Positions 14,166 to 28,000 of a stretch of DNA of 64,000 nt are shown piece by piece. The DNA is from Albula goreensis (taxonomy: Eukaryota; Chordata; Actinopteri; Albuliformes; Albulidae), in contig CM040748.1 of assembly GCA_022829145.1 (NCBI GenBank), forward strand, positions 8,113,501 through 8,177,500. Direction: 5' to 3'. The notes under the pieces were generated by a model. It worked only from the letters and a program-made list of their open reading frames with translations. It was not told the DNA's origin and searched no databases. A program made the translations under genes and the position numbers. The first letter of the stretch is position 1; each line of letters begins with the position of its first letter.

Positions 14166-17100
14166 ATGGCAGACTTGAGAACATTTAATGTTGTCGTTCT
14201 GGGAATAGGATTTTTGCTCATTTTTACTGCTTTTACAACATGTGGAAATATTGAAGTAAGTAACGAGGCAATATTTCATGTTTATGCTCGATCTGTTTGT
14301 CAAAACTAACGGTTTGTGAAGGGAACCATCGGGTAAGAAGGCTTTAGTAAAGCCACCTAACTTCGTAGCCGCAACATGAAGTTTCAAGTTCAGAGTTGCT
14401 GTTCTTAGAATCAGATGTAGTGAAATTTAAATGAAAGTGAAAAATGATTGTTATTTTATACATTCTTACTATTAGAATGATAGGATTAAAGTAAAATGGT
14501 AGTCCATATAAATTCACTTAATTCAGTAAGTAATTTGTCTTATCTCAGATATATTTCGTAGACTATGTTATATGTTTGGTGAGATATACGTTATGTTGTA
14601 TTTGTTTGGGTCATCATGTTTCCAAATGAACTTAATGACTCAAATGATGTAGCATTTTAGATGCATAATGTTTATTATGTAGTTGCCTTAATTTTTGAAT
14701 TTAGACTGTAGTTAGTATACAGTACATACTTTCATCTGGAGTGGGCTGTATGTTGCATGTTATGGCGATACAGATCATATGCCACTCACGCTTTATCTGC
14801 CCCACCAGACTGAATGATAGTAATGTATGATAACTAACGACTCGAATCTGCCTCATGGGGACACACAGAAATTACCACTTTGTAGTTTACAAGAAACAAC
14901 ATTGAAACAGTGCCATATGACTGAAGCATCCATTTTAAAATGGGCGTTGAATTACAATACACACTTTTTATTTTTGCATTGATTTAATTGTGCATTGGGT
15001 AGGAGGATATCTAGCATGAATGTAGTCTTTCACAGTTGCTGTAAAGTCCCCAAAACATTCATGTGATAAGGAAAAACAAACGCTGTCTTTGTTCAGAATA
15101 TTTTCCCTGTGTTATTGATATCTTATGATATATTTCATATTTTAGCTGCTGCACTGAAGTCTGTCTTAGAGCCTTTGAAGCATGTCATTTCCCTCAAATT
15201 CTTTCACAACAGAGATTACAAGCAGGCCTAAAAAACTTATTTTGGTCCCACTTCATGTCTTCCATTTTATCCTCCTTGCTTCCTGAAAAATATTGTGCAC
15301 TAATATCTACTTTTTTTCTTCCTAAAGCAAACTGTCATTAAAAGCCTGGTAAATCAAAGCTTTCTTGGCAGTGGTTATCACAGGTGAGAATGATGCTTCA
15401 TGAAATTAATATGAATGGTGAACATATTGATGCTATATTGTATTTAGGCCTTGTTTGAACAACAATTTTAAACAATTGCACTAGTATTCATCTGCACCAT
15501 TTTATGCACTTTTCATTGTTGCAGTAAGGTTTGTAAAGCAAGAAAATTACATACCTCATGTTGTCATTGAATGTTTTTTGCACTACATCTGAGACCAACA
15601 TTCTTTGTACTAATTGTAGGTAACACATTTTTGTCCCCTTGCAGCCTTGGCATTATATATGGAGTTTTTTCAGTCTCTAATTTGTTAGCTCCCACTGTTG
15701 TTACCATAATTGGACCAAGATCAACTATGTTTCTCAGTGGAGTACTTTATAGGTAAGTGTCCCTGTATTATTTCTAATAATGGTGATTATTGCATCTTTT
15801 TGTAATTCAATCCTTTTTCCATTGTGCTGATATCTTCCAAATGGAAAGAAAGAAATGGCTCATGCATTATAATCTTCCTATGCACATTATACTGCAGTGT
15901 ATGTAATCATGGTCTCTCTCTTCTCTTTTCTAGTTGTTATATTGCTATATTCATCATCCCAACATCTTGGTCTTTTTACTTGACTTCACTTCTCAGTGGT
16001 GTTGGAGCAGCATGTACGTTTTTATAATATTCTCTGCAGAGTGCACGCATGTCATTTCCTTTGTTTTGCATTTTTTTGTTTTGGTTTTTGAGAGGTAAAG
16101 AGAAATAGTGTTACATTTTGCAGTTATCAGCAAGCAGTGAATGTGTATTTGATTATTAAGCTGTGTGTACATGGTAGTTAACAGCATCTCATGCTGATGG
16201 TTTGCTGTTGGTAGCTAAAAAATGAGAGTATCTTTTATTGGAACTAAGAAGAATAATGACCTAAATTAAATGATTTTAAGTGCATTTTGACAACATTTTC
16301 AGAAATCTGGACTACCCTCAATCCTAAAGAGTTCAGATTAATGAGGTTCTGTTATGTAAAAAGATTATTCATGCTAAGAAAATCATAATACAGCCACATA
16401 CAGTCATATAAACATGCATATATAATATATGATTATTTAATCATATCTTCCTTTTTCATAGGGTATACAGCATTGATTGAGATTGTATGACCGGTGATTG
16501 TCAACCAATAAGTGAAGTTCTGTCATTTGGACTTCCTTTCTCCTAGTGCTTTGGACAGCTCAAGGATTTTATCTAGTACAGAACTCTGATGGATCAACTA
16601 TCAACAGGAACACAGGAGTATTTTGGGGACTTCTGCAGTCCAGGTACAGGGCAGAGAAATTGCATTTCAGGTTTAACAGATGAGGGTAAGTAAAGTAACT
16701 GATGGAGTAAATGATGTGAGCATGATGCAAAGCATGCATTTTCTATGACTCAAAAGACTGTGGAAAGCTATTGTGTTTTATAAACCATATTATCAACACC
16801 ACAATGCTTTGAGGATTGACTTTACCTGATAGAACTAGGGGTCATTATTGCAATAACACACATTACATTGATCTTCTACAAAGTTAAATTCAAGTTTTTG
16901 AAATTCTGTAAAGGCATGCTATCCACTTTGGTCTCTCCACAGTTCAACAACTTGAATTGATGTTGCATCTCGTACCATTGATATTATCTGAATCTCAGTT
17001 ATAGATTCTAGGGATGTTTTCAGCTTACTGGCTGATAATAAAATACATTTTTTCTTGAACTAGATAGCAAGTAATATTAAACAATTCATTTAACTCCATG

Positions 17101-20100
17101 AGAGGAGAAGATTAGGATATACCTGAATCAAACAAGGTTCTGAGCAAAGGTTGAACCATGATGCTTTGCATAAGACTTATCGAGGGCCTGAGAATTTTGC
17201 TTGATAGACAAAAGGTTTCTTTTCAGAGAGAAGAAAAACATTTTTCCAGAGAATTAATTACAAGCAACTACTTATACTACTGCTTATTATTTCAAAAATG
17301 CTACATATTTCATATACAGCATATTCAAGTGTGGTAGAGTTAGAGGTGGCTGATGATTGTTGTAGCTGTCTGATGTCATCTTGTACAGATACGTAAGAAG
17401 TGCAGCCAGACTGACTGATGTCTCATCCTGCTATGTACTGAAGGACTTTTATACTGCACAAAAGGACTTTTAGTTTGTCTGCAGTGTTGCAGCTCATCAC
17501 ATTACACAGCATGTTTATTATTAGGTACAACTACATCATTATAAAGCCTTTTCCCTTTTTTCTGTCATTCCAGTATGCTGTTTGGCAATCTGTACATCTA
17601 TATTGACTGGAAAGGAAAAACAGAAATTACAGGTAAGGTGCTTCCTTTTCAAAAGTCTTCAGTCATGACATGAACACAAAAATGAATGAGAATGATCAAA
17701 TTCTTTTTATGATGATTCTCTACTCCTGAGCAGTTTGTACATTTGGCATAGCATTTTCAGCAAGTACCAATATTCTCTGAAAAAATTCATAATTTGCATT
17801 TTGAGAGGGAAATTTAGACTAAACCAGTCGTGGTAAAGTGGAAAACAATGTGAGGTTTGTATGGGATTACTGTCATATTTTGGTAAATGCTTTCGTGTGG
17901 GGAAATGTATGATAGGATCCACAATGTATAAGTATAGGGTAAGGTTTGAACTTCTCCCAAAATGCATTATATCCATGCATTTTTAATCAATAAATAGCCT
18001 GACACATGTATGTACATATATGAATAAACCCAGAAAATAGTGAAACATTTTGGTTATACATCTCACAAACATGCACACACTCAGAGTTGTACAGTGCCAT
18101 TAAATTAAAACTTCTCTCCTCACAGACAGTAACAGGAAGACTATGTTTTCGGCTCTGTTGGTCATCTCAGTTCTGGGAACACTGAGCTTCCTTGTGCTGA
18201 GAAAGGCCCCCCTGCAAGACGAAATGTTATCTGAAGAGGAAGGACAGTCTTTGCTCTCAACTCGTGTCAAGTAAACATTCGCAACCTTGAAATTCAGAGC
18301 TGTCATACCCTTATGAAGTGTTGTGGGTTGTTTCAAGTTAGCACAAATTTGATTCTTGGTATATTTTGTCAGTTCCAAGTTACGACAATACTAACATGAG
18401 CAGTTGGGGGGGTATAGGAAGACACACATTTTTCTATTGGTTATTTAGCCTGGACATACCTTAATATCAGCATTTTTAACAGTAAAACATCTGAAATGTT
18501 TTTTGAATAATGTGGATTGGAATAGTCTAAGTCATTGATAGAAGTCATCTGGCTCAAGTCTCACACAGCCCTGAATGAACTGTGCCCTTGCTTTACAGAT
18601 ACAAGCAGAGAGCAGTTTCTGCTGTCAGAGAAGCAAAGTTGGAATTCAGTAAGCATTTTATTTTTAGTTTCTCTCTTCATATATTTTTACAGTGAAGCTA
18701 TTACAATATGGATATGAAACCCTCATGCAAGCATATATATGACATTTATAATAAGAAATGTAACTACCATCTTAAGTGTGCTGATATGAGTGTTCCAGTT
18801 ATAGTATTTTTTAAGGACCTGGGTCAATGTACTGAGCACATACTATTTGGTATGGATCAGGAAAGGTCTCAGTACAGACAAGGAGGAAAGTGATATATTT
18901 TAGTATATTCTATTCCACTCTACTTCGATAGCTGTGAGCAAGCAGCAGGGCTGTTCCAGTTGCTTCAGTGTTTCTGTTCAAATTAAGTTAAATCCAGTTA
19001 TAAATGGTAGAAATTCCTGTCATCAGACATGGCTTTTTTTTCATTGCACTGAAAGCGTGCTTTCATTCCAGTGTCCTAGAATGGCCTTGTTGAATACATT
19101 CAGTGTTCGTTTATTTGTAACACAAGGAGGCAATTCCAGCAGCAAATGAAGAGGTATACTGTGATTCACAAAAGTGACCAAAGTTATAAACTTTACACTT
19201 AGTGAGCAGTCTGCTGTGCATGTGTAAAACTTGCGTTACGTGAGCCATTTTAGGGCAGTTTAAATGTACCAGTACCAAGGCTAACATTTGTGCAAGCATT
19301 AAAATGAACATACTGAAGGTGGGTGTTTGGATGCCAGTTTCAGTGTGATTGTATTGAGCTAATTCATCAAAACCTCATCGTGGAAGTCTTCCAAATGGCT
19401 CAGCCAATAATGCTTCCCTGTAAGGGGCCTCTGAGTGGCTCACAGGGTAAGACATTTGCCTGGCAGTCCCAAGATGGGGGGCTGAAATCCCAGTCTTGCC
19501 ATTGCTGGATATGGCTGGAGGTCTGCATTGGTGAGGCAACAATTGGCCTTTCTTTTGGTAACATGTGTGCACGCCCACAGGAATGTAGAGTTTTGTGTTT
19601 GGGTATAGTGGTCAAGTTATTTCACCATAAAAATAATGGAAAACACATTATGCAAGACAATAATTTTGCAAAGTATCTGGTACATGGCAGAATGGAAACA
19701 AAGGCAGCATGAAATCAGTAAATTAGGAATGCAGTTCCCTGGTGATATAAAGCATCCTTCTGTTATAGTAAAGTACATGGGGTCATATTCATTTGGTTTT
19801 ATGCTGATTAATGTGTGACTGTTTAACTTCACAGGAACAATTCTACATGTGTTGAACACTAGAATTATTCTACTCTTAAGTTTCTGTATGGCATACAGTG
19901 GTAAGTACAGTGAAATTTCTTTTACACTTTTTAAAGCAGAAACTGGACATTTTTCATTCTCTTCAATCTGAATGGACTCTCACTTTTCAAGGTCTTGAGC
20001 TGACCTTTTACAGTGGAGTGTATGGAACTTGCATTGGAGCTACAGCGCACTTTGGAAAGGAGGCCAGAAGCTTGATCGGACTCTCTGGGATTTTGGTTGG

Positions 20101-20978
20101 GATTGGAGAGATAGTTGGTAGGTTTATGGTGCCCGCTCAGCCCCTTAGCAGAAGGCATACCCCAGCCTGTGTGTGGTCTCAGAAGTGTTTCTCCTCTCAG
20201 GTGGGGGCTTGTTCGGGCTCATGTGCAAGACCAACCGCTTTAGACGCACCTCTGTTGTCTTCTTGGGAATGGTGGTTCATTTCATCGCTTTTTATCTCAT
20301 CTTCCTCAACATCCCTGATGATGCCCCAGTCGTTGTTAAAACGAGCACGCAGCATGAGCCATATCTGGTGCCAAGGTATACCATCTTCCCCATCTGTGGT
20401 GTGTTACAGGGGCCCAGTTAACTGTGAGGTGTGGTAACATGAAAATATAGACCATTCTAATTGGAAATGCAATAATTATTGATTGTCTTGCATTGCTCAA
20501 CTCTGACAGTAGAACATGAGTGAAACTTATGCCTTTTTCTTTTCATTTAGTGTTTCAATTGCTCTGCTGTGTAGTTTTTTGCTTGGACTGGGAGACAGCT
20601 GTTTCAATACTCAGCTCTACAGTATTCTGGGATGTGTTTTTGGAGAACAAAGTGCAGCAGCATTTAACATTTTCAAGTTCATCCAGGTACCGCATTTGTG
20701 TCTGTACTATTTCTGTTTCCATAAATTAAAATACTTGCATGAAGTAACTTGTGTGAAATCATTTTAAAGTGATATCATTTTTTTTTCTGTGCATGTTGAA
20801 TCAACATTAATGGGTGTCCCATCAGTCCATTTTTGCTGCAGTGGCATTTTTCTACAGTGGATACCTACTCCTGTCCTGGCAACTATTGATCATGATCCTA
20901 TTTGGATTTTTTGGAACTCTCTGCTTCTTCTTGGTGGAAAAGATGGAAGATACGCCTTCAGATTTGCAAGAATATTAA
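14166..20978 (+). CDS. mfsd11-like: UNC93-like major facilitator protein of the MFSD11 family (446 aa, 13 exons)
   Basis: Exons: 14166-14255, 15328-15383, 15645-15752, 15934-16013, 16547-16643, 17574-17632, 18126-18270, 18599-18648, 19835-19900, 19992-20117, 20201-20375, 20551-20686, 20826-20978. They join in phase to 446 residues, against 449 in human MFSD11 as recalled. The start MADLRTFNVVVLG leads into the first membrane helix. Family blocks seen: SGYHSLGIIYGVFS, LLWTAQG, LLQSSMLFGNLYIY, GLELTFYSGVYGTCIGAT, SLIGLSGILVGIGEI, FIAFYLIFLN, CSFLLGLGDSCFNTQL and FFYSGYLLLSWQLL. About 12 helices are expected, with a cytosolic loop rich in acidic residues then KYKQR near the middle. The gene looks intact. 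Family members are multi-pass membrane proteins whose transported substrate is not settled. It differs from human MFSD11 enough (N-terminal third, central loop, C-terminus EDTPSDLQEY) that it may be a paralogue rather than the one-to-one orthologue. Confidence 0.93.
19424..19556 (+). mobile_element. Truncated tRNA-derived SINE copy
   Basis: Lies in intron 8 of the MFSD11-type gene. It shares a long block with the better copy at 36284-36637, including TGGCTCACAGGGTAAGA (A-box-like), CTGAAATCCCAGTCTTGCC (degraded B box) and GAGGCAACAATTGGCC. It stops shortly after that last block, so it lacks the 3' body. Confidence 0.7.
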
Positions 20979-21108
20979 CTTTATTCTATGAACAATTATC
21001 AATATGCCTCTTCAAAGGTTTGTCTTTGCAGTTGTTATGTCAAATACAGAATTTATTTTACCTGGTTGATTTTCTTCATAATGAAGCAAAGAGTCATTTG
21101 CCTTTGGA

Positions 21109-21185
21109 AATAAAACGTAACTAATCTCTGAACTAAATTTTTTGTTAAAATGTAATTAATGTACCTGGTCATTCTTTGAAATAAA
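21109..21185 (+). terminator. Polyadenylation signals of the MFSD11-type gene
   Basis: Two AATAAA hexamers at 21109-21114 and 21180-21185 lie 131 and 202 bases past the stop codon, giving a short 3' UTR. Confidence 0.6.
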
Positions 21186-21579
21186 ATTTTGTTAAGAGTT
21201 TAATGTGGCAGCTGAAAAAAAAATTTTTTTTTATGGATTTAGGAAATACATGGATGGCATAGATGCTGTGGGGAAAACTTCAGTAAGGAAATGCATTAAA
21301 TCAGGAAACGCATGCAATTAAAAAGAAAGAGAATAGTTGAGGGTAATTCTACAACTGAGGCAGAATACTCTGGTACAAAAATGTGGGACACCTAATACCT
21401 GATGTCACTAATTACAAAACATGAGCCTCCAGTTTTTATTCAGGAAGGGAAAGTCTCAGGTAGTCCTTGTGTTATAACCCAGGAGTGAGCAAAAGATCAT
21501 GTATTTGTTTGCACACAATGAATTAAAGCAACTAGTTTGTTGAGACAGTATTTTTTTACAGTCCCAAGAAATGCACTTT

Positions 21580-21628
21580 GTGCTGCAAGTCACTCTGGAT
21601 AGGAAAGTCTACTGAATGCCTATAATTT
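21580..21628 (-). repeat. Short copy of a common fish interspersed repeat
   Basis: Contains CAAGTCACTCTGGATAGGAA then CTACTGAATGCCTATAAT, the complement of the 'GCAGATGCTCCTATCCAGAATGACTTACA' type segment seen at 46395-46560. This motif recurs widely in fish genomes; its exact class was not assigned. Confidence 0.5.
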
Positions 21629-21829
21629 TGGTAGAGGAGTGTTGGTGGTGTGCTTTTTGGATTAATGTTATAAACTGTTTAAATTATTTTCAATTAAATT
21701 CTGGCTAAATACAAAATAAATATCTATTATTGTGGCGATTATGGTCTTCAATGCGTTATTTCTGCAATACTTTACAATAATATTTAGATCATGGGGGACT
21801 TTTATTATGATGCTTTCCATGTATTTGGA

Positions 21830-21838
21830 ACCGGAAGC
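21830..21838 (+). promoter_or_regulatory. ETS-type (GABPA-like) site in the presumed EARS2 promoter
   Basis: ACCGGAAGC matches the ETS consensus typical of TATA-less promoters of nuclear genes for mitochondrial proteins. A second weaker CACGGAAG core follows near 21864. Both sit just upstream of the proposed first EARS2 exon. Function is inferred from motif and place only. Confidence 0.4.
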
Positions 21839-21884
21839 TGTTCCTTTACTACAACTGGCACAACACGGAAGAGGATCATAGTTG

Positions 21885-24800
21885 ATGGTGTCAAAAAGTT
21901 ACGAAATCCTCCTCACATTGACGTTCCATACCGACACTGTGAGTGCATGTATGCGAGCATAAACATGTATTTGGTGTCGGGATTAAGCTGTAGCTCGCGT
22001 TGTGTGCATTTTGTTGTTAAGTGCAGTAATGTTATTAAACAGTGCCCCCACGTGAGATGCAGGGGGACAGATTTCGGCGTCTGTGGTTGTCCGACACAGG
22101 CATCAACATACTAGTGGAGTTCCATCTCCTTCAGTCACCTGGAAATGTCACATTCACAAACCAAAAGTTGGTCTCCTGGCTGGCGGTTTACAGAGGAGAC
22201 ATGCTTCATCTGAAAATGGAAATGTGAGGGTGAGGTTTGCCCCAAGCCCAACAGGTACGGTAATGATTGTTTTAAGATTCGAATCTAAGGTACATGGGCA
22301 ACAAGGCTATTTACCTTTGCTATTGAGAACCTCAAGATATTCTGTAAATACCATTTAATTAAATAAGCTGCTCGCGCTCTGCTCCGATGAAATGGAATAC
22401 ATTCATGGTAAAACAAATCCAGTGTTCTTGTAGGATTTCTGCACCTGGGAGGACTGCGGACCGCCCTTTACAATTTCATTTTTGCCAAGAAACACGGCGG
22501 CACCTTCGTTTTGAGGATGGAAGACACCGATCAGAGCCGACTTGTCTCAGGAGCAGCGGACGGGATAGAGGACATGCTAGAATGGGCGGGTAGGCTTCAT
22601 TGCTTACCAAACTGAAAGCGAGGCTTAATCGATCAGCGTTGATGTATGGCATAGGGGTTATATGCTTTCGGAGTCTTGGAATTTCGGCACATTTTTGTGG
22701 TGTATCTCTTCACAAAGAACAAATTTTCCCCAAGGGCTTATATATTCCACTACATTGCTTTTTTCATTAATGATGAATGAGATATCCCCTAATGAGTAAT
22801 ATTTTGTGCATCTCTGCTCACCTCTACAGACAAAAACATATAAGCAACAGTGCAAACCCGGAGTGAGTGAAAACTTCCAAATAGCTGGGACTTGCACAGA
22901 TGGTTTATATTTATGCTGTGAATCAGCCATGGTTTTTGTATACAATAATCAGTTCTGCTGTTCTGATTTATTTTATAGGAAAACACAGCTTTAAATAAGC
23001 AAACTGCTTCCTAACCATAAAGGATAAGGCAGCTTCAGTTTATAACATTGCTGAATAAAATGCAGAAAGAAAGAAACCAATCCAGACAGTGTGCAATAAC
23101 AATAACCTTTAGCCTTGGGTGTATAACTGTAGAAAGAGGCTATTGCATAATTTTTGAGGCATGGACTTAAATATTTACATGCAGTACTATCTGGCTGTAG
23201 GCAAGAGAAATAGCTTGTGGTCTTATGTGTACTTGTTTTTAGTAGAGGCAGAAACCTTTCATGATTTTCCTCATATTAATGATTGTAGCAGTTTTTTTCC
23301 ATCTAAATTATGATGTTAATTAATTGCTTACAGCCATGTTCTCCGCTCACACAGGTATATCTCCCGATGAAAGCCCTCGGAAAGGAGGCATCTTTGGCCC
23401 TTATCAGCAGTCACAGAGACTGGATTTGTATAGCCAAGCCGCTCAGACACTAGTGGATAAAGGGGCTGCCTACCACTGCTTCTGCAGCCCACAGAGACTA
23501 GAGTTACTGAAGAAAGAGGCCCTGCGAAGCAGGCAGACTCCTCGGTAGGTGCTGACGGTTGAGGGTAGTCCCAGTTACTGTTACTTTCATGTTTGTCTTC
23601 ACGAAAATGACATTGGGGTTGAACAATACGCATGGGATTAGGCGGGTTTATAGTAAGACAGTGTGTGCTGATTTCTGCGCAGGTATGACAACAGGTGCAG
23701 GCACCTGGCCCCCGACCAGGTGGCAGAGAAGCTGGGTCAGGGCCAGCCCCATGTGATACGCTTCCGGCTGCAGGAGGGCGTGGACCCCTTTGAGGACATG
23801 GTGTTTGGCTGGAACCGGCACGAGGTGGCTGCCGTGGAGGGAGACCCCGTCATCATGAAGGCCGATGGCTTCCCCACGTACCACCTGGCCAACGTGGTGG
23901 ACGATCACCACATGCAGATCAGCCACGTGCTGAGGGGCACAGAGTGGCTCATCTCCACCTCCAAACACCTGCTCCTGTACCAGGCCTTCGGCTGGACGCC
24001 CCCCACGTTTGGACATCTGCCCCTCCTGCTGAACAAGGATGGCAGCAAGCTGTCCAAGCGCCAGGGAGACATCTTCATTGAACACTTTGCCAAATCAGGG
24101 TCTTTGCCAGAAGCGCTGCTTGATATTATAACGAACTGTGGGTCAGGATTCGCAAGTGAGACCCATTTGGATGTTTTTTCATATTGTCATTTGTATTGTA
24201 ATCTGTCAGTTTGACATGAGCATTTGTGTTCAATACCATTGCAATATTAGCTTTTATTAGTTTAATGTTAGGTCAAAGAAACATTTGTTCAACTGCAGCT
24301 GTAGACAGCACATATGAGAAACACTGTTTCTTCACCTTAAGTTATACATAGAAGTGTGTTAGGTGTTGGCTACTTTAGATTAAAGTGTCTTTATTTTAAG
24401 TAAACAGTTATCTAGTGTTGCACACAGTGTATTGTCAAACATTTCCACAAGGTGATGCTAAGGAGTCAATATTGTAGAAGTTGTGATCGAACCTCAGAGA
24501 TGTGGATAAAGTAATGGAAACACCAGTCATCTAAAATCTATGTAAACCTATATGTAGTTGTATTTTATTTTTGCCTTTTCACTTTTAAGCTCTCAAAGAA
24601 AAGGGTAAGCTTTAAAATGATCTTGAATTTATACTTCCCTTATAAGGTGAAAAAAAATCACAGAAACTACCAAAATGAATCAGAAGCTCATCTCAGCACC
24701 GCTACTGAAGAATGCAAATAAGAAAATTTACAAGCTGACAAAGAAATTCAAACAACTGCTTCAACAGTAGTTGACTACAAATTGGCTTCACAAGTGTACA

Positions 24801-24969
24801 TATGTGTTGACAAGAGATCCAAGTTCCTTTGATTTGATTGTTTGTCAAAAATGACAGCTACAAAATGGCAGCAACCAGTAAATAAATTAAAGTGACAGGT
24901 GACTGGTTGCTTAAATAATATAAAATAATACGTTTTTGGGATCTTCACATATGTTTGTGTTTGTGTGTA

Positions 24970-25011
<42 letters not shown>

Positions 25012-28000
25012 CTTTGGTGTCACTTTCAAATCTATTGAAAGTATATTCAAATGGTATTTTTGTGATTCTTAAAATGTTTACGGATTCTCTCCCTGAAAAT
25101 ACACTTGGCAGATAATCGGACAGGGAGGAAGCTTGATGAACTCATTTCAGAATTTGATTCGTCAAAAATAACAACCCACTCAGCTCTTCTGGATCTGGAT
25201 AAGCTGCCTGAATTTAACAGGTGAGTCTTTCCTGATGTGCACTTATATGCATCTCACATTCAAACTGTTTACATTCAGATTGTCATACAAATACAGTGGG
25301 GTGTTTTGGGTTATAAAATTTTAACATTTTGTGTATGGTTGATTCAGAACTATTGGTAAATATAATGGAGAAGAGGGGAAAAAAAAATTCTAAGAAAATG
25401 TGTACATCACACAAAATAAAGAAGTACACAGTACAGTTTATAGGTGTTATTAGTCGTGTTTTGAAAACAGCAAGCTGTATGTTGTGTATTGTTGGAGAAT
25501 GTGTGAAATTCAGTAAAACATAGTCTTGTTTTCACTGAGTAATATGGAGACAAAATTGTAGAAGGCTACATTCTACATGTACAGTTGGGTTGATGCGATC
25601 TACTAAAAACTGGTCAAGTATGTGATTGGTCAATTTTTTCAGGGTTTGTTATGTAATCCCAAGACAAATTGCAGAAATCTTGTGAAATATGCAGTGACAC
25701 TGATGTTTTATTTCTGATTTATACCTGTTTATTTACTGATACAATCCATTAAATACTGATTCCTGCATGCTTATTCTTCAGGGTCCATTTAATGCAGAGA
25801 ATTGAAGATGAGGAGAAGTGTGCTTCCTTGGTGAAGGAGCTACAGGTGCTCATTGAGGATGCGTATGGGCCACAGGTCCAGGAGAGCGACGTTTTGCATG
25901 ACCCGTACATCAGACGTGTTCTTCACTTCCGAAAGGTAACATTGGGATGCCCCACACATGCTGTGTCCATTCTTACACTGTTAGTGCTCCTGATAAATTT
26001 AGGGAGACCCACCCTGAGATGTGCCTGCAGCTGCCTTTCCTCCACAGGATGGCAGCATATCCCTCCTTTTACTCTTCTTTTGATGCAGTTACACTCTCTT
26101 ATTCGTGCACCAAAAGTGGTATTTCATTTTCAAGAACCAAGAAATGTGTTACATGGTTCTGTACATCTATGGTTGGTGTCAGGAGACTTTCTGTATATAA
26201 TTGGGAGCAATCAAAATGTATACAAGGAATGTTAACAGTTCAGTTTGAAATATGGCACCTGGGAGACATATTCATATATGCAATGCCAATTGTGAATGCC
26301 TCCTTTTTAATATGATGCCACATTATTACAGTATTTGAATATTTCTGATTGGAAGTTAAACATTTTCTGCATGAATGTGAACTCTCTAATTTTCACAAAT
26401 TACAGCTTGGTACTTTATCGTATTGAGCATTTGTCTGGGTTCAGATTTGCTTAGGTCATATGGAATAAGCATAGTGTTTCTTTGCAGGCTCAGGTAACCT
26501 CTGATTTTCTTTGTTTTAAATTTGATTCAGGCTGTTAAAATTAATTGACCTGATTAGGATTTTTACTGCTGATAATTACGACCAAGACTTCATAGTTTTT
26601 TGTTTGAAAGGGGGAAATTCAGACAAAAAGAAAATTGTTAACAATCAATGCAACGTATACATTACAGTGTTCTGGGATTATCTAGAAAACCCTCTTTTCA
26701 ATATCAGTCCTTGTGTTCATTGAGACTGGCATGTATGTGTTTGTAAGATGTGAAGTGCCCTTTAAACTAAACAGATTTTAAATGGTCCATCACATTATGA
26801 TTTATCACAATTTGATGAGCCCATAACAGCCATAATGTGCTGAGCCAATAATATAATAAATAATGAAACACATTGCTGTAAATAACAGTTAAAACCAAAT
26901 GATAATTTAATACCCCAACAGGCAATTTGGAATTATGCAAACACTCTCCAGAACATTAGCCTTCATGATGAGCAGGCTGAGAGAGACCAGCAGGCTGAGA
27001 GAGACCAGGCCCCACTTCATTAGAAGTTCTGTGTAATTTTCACTTCACTTTTAGAAATAGTTGGAGGACTTCTTTTCTTGATTTTGAGATTTTCCCAAAG
27101 TACTTCAAACTTGTTCAGTTGAAAAGTCTTTCAGTGTTGCTTTAAGTGTTTTCAAATGCCCCTTTGCCATCTGCCTTTTCTCTGAAGGTCAGGGATTACA
27201 GTGTAAAGATACAGAACCATAAAGTGCTGTTTTCTTCATTAAAATTTTGATAAAACTCTTTGTGGTTAGTTAAAAGAGATTTCTAGTGTGCCTGAATAAA
27301 AAGGGGAATTTTTTTTTTTTTTTTTTCCCGTAAGAATTCAAACCTGCCATACTCAGAGAAAAATTGTCAAGAGTGCCCAAAATCTAGCTACATATGAAAT
27401 AGCATAACTTCATTGAGTAAACATAATTTGATTGAGTAACAAATGGAAGACAAAATCAGTGACAGACACAATGATGACTGGACAATGAGTCAGTTTTGGA
27501 GAGATGTTACAAAAGCAATGTGACATTTTCCAGCTGAATGATTGATTGCAGAAACCATAACGGAGAGGGTGATAAAGGCAGATATTTTTTTTCTTGTAAC
27601 AGAAAAATGTTAAACAAAATAATCAATGAACATACAATTATACTAAAATAATTATACCCAGTAATTATAAAATGTGTGTATAACATAAATGTGATATTTC
27701 CCTAGTTTCTTTATATTGTATTAGTTCCAATCAGTTAAGTCATTTCTCCACCATTTGTTATTTTTTGGTTTTGTAGGGGCACATCTCTCGTCTTCAGGAC
27801 TTAGTAACTCCTGCGTACTCGTTCCTTTGGGTGAGGCCGTGTGTGCCCAGAGAGCAGCTGGAGGGAGTCTCCTCAGAGGCACACGCCATCATCACCCTCG
27901 TGCTGGAGTATGTATTTGCAGAGACCAACAAACACACAAACATCTGAACAACCGAAATAGGTTATTCTGTATTCCAAAAAACGCAGCCTTCCATTTCTCA

